NCBI RefSeq assembly: GCF_000710345.2
Contig: NZ_JHEL01000010.1
Span: 124,001-188,000 of the forward strand
DNA: 64,000 bases
Direction of reading: 5' to 3'
Origin: Curtobacterium sp. S6
GTDB taxonomy: Bacteria > Actinomycetota > Actinomycetes > Actinomycetales > Micrococcaceae
Both the position numbers and the translations under genes were made by a program. Numbering within the stretch: position 1 is the first letter of the stretch; each line of letters opens with the position of its first letter. The notes beneath the pieces were generated by a model, which saw only the letters and a list, made by a program, of their open reading frames with translations, did not search any database and was not told where the DNA came from. Positions 63,595 through 64,000 of this stretch are shown here, in pieces.

Positions 63595-64000
63595 TTACTG
63601 ATCTGGATCGCCGCTTTCACGTCGAGGCCCCTCATCGAGAGCCAAAGCACGAAGAATTCCTCGAAATGACTCATCGGAAAGGACCCCGCGACGATGCGCG
63701 CGCTCGGCGCTGGCACGGGCCAACCCGAGATACGCGGCGCCAATATCGGGGGCGTCCTCCTCGGTGGCAAAGCCTTGCAGGATGTCCCGGTGCGAGACGA
63801 CCGTGCCGACGTCCCCCCGGACCACCGGACCCGTCAGGGCGGCGTCCCCGGAGGCCAGGGCGTTATCGACGCTGGCCCGCACCAGCGGACCGAGCATCTC
63901 CCCGGGTTTGTCCACACCGATGCTCTCCAAGATCTGCGAGGCCTGCCCGATCAGGGTCACGGTGTGGTTCGACGCGTGGGCCAGGGCCGCGTGGTACAGC
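63595..64000 (-). CDS. Rossmann-like/DUF2520 domain protein, 5-prime end outside the window
   Basis: The C-terminal 134 codons of a DUF2520 protein, open through the right edge. The last coded block, LYHAALAHASNH then LIGQASQILESIGV, matches the DUF2520 helical domain that follows an N-terminal NAD-binding fold. Genes of this family usually precede panC in actinobacteria and have been proposed as ketopantoate-linked or other oxidoreductases. The activity is unproven here. Stop at 63595-63597. The start is beyond 64000. Confidence 0.85.
   Translation of the reverse strand, partial: LYHAALAHASNHTVTLIGQASQILESIGVDKPGEMLGPLVRASVDNALASGDAALTGPVVRGDVGTVVSHRDILQGFATEEDAPDIGAAYLGLARASAERAHRRGVLSDESFRGILRALALDEGPRRESGDPDQ

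Overview
The window is a chromosomal segment of a high-GC Gram-positive actinobacterium. The evidence is the strongly GC-biased codons, an Lsr2 nucleoid protein, a ClpC-type unfoldase, a DisA/RadA/MutY block, DUF6541 and FUSC membrane proteins, and many genes that appear leaderless. Gene order from panC-lysS-lsr2-clpC to mutY-disA-radA resembles Micrococcales. I do not commit to a genus. No phage, insertion sequence, CRISPR array, tRNA or rRNA was recognised.

Region 1 (about 0.2-15.8 kb) is a purine/allantoin/glyoxylate catabolic island. uraD-uraH-uox turn urate into allantoin. An IclR-type regulator is divergent to mez-aceB-(DUF6986 aldolase-like)-allE. The third operon is hyi-glxR-gcl-glxK-allB-bcp. 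AllB opens allantoin and AllE deaminates ureidoglycine. Glyoxylate can then go to malate and pyruvate (AceB, malic enzyme) or to tartronate semialdehyde and glycerate (Gcl, Hyi, GlxR, GlxK). Allantoate amidohydrolase and a ureidoglycolate-cleaving enzyme are not in the window.

Region 2 (15.9-34.9 kb) is mostly accessory and envelope-related. It has two paralogous lipoprotein alpha/beta hydrolases on either side of an MdoB-like phosphoglycerol transferase and a GNAT gene. Next is a large antigen I/II-type surface adhesin translationally coupled to its own sortase, then an APC permease, VOC and FMN-reductase proteins, a DUF6541 membrane protein, an Nramp transporter, a pair of secreted proteins of unknown function, and a Tat-exported metallophosphoesterase.

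Region 3 (34.9-42.7 kb) holds a thiamine operon (thiO-thiS-thiG-thiF) behind a TPP riboswitch, divergent to thiE. An aldehyde dehydrogenase and a TetR regulator/membrane exporter-like pair follow.

Region 4 (42.9-50.9 kb) is phosphate uptake plus small envelope proteins: a redox-dead DsbA-like lipoprotein, a four-TM protein, a candidate structured sRNA, a DUF47-Pit pair, and pstSCAB behind a PHO box.

Region 5 (50.9-64 kb) is conserved housekeeping: a FUSC protein, radA, disA, mutY, an N-acetylglutamate synthase, clpC, lsr2, lysS, panC and a DUF2520 gene cut by the right edge. Several genes here and upstream have a TAnnnT -10 element 6-9 bases before the start codon and no ribosome binding site, which suggests leaderless transcripts.
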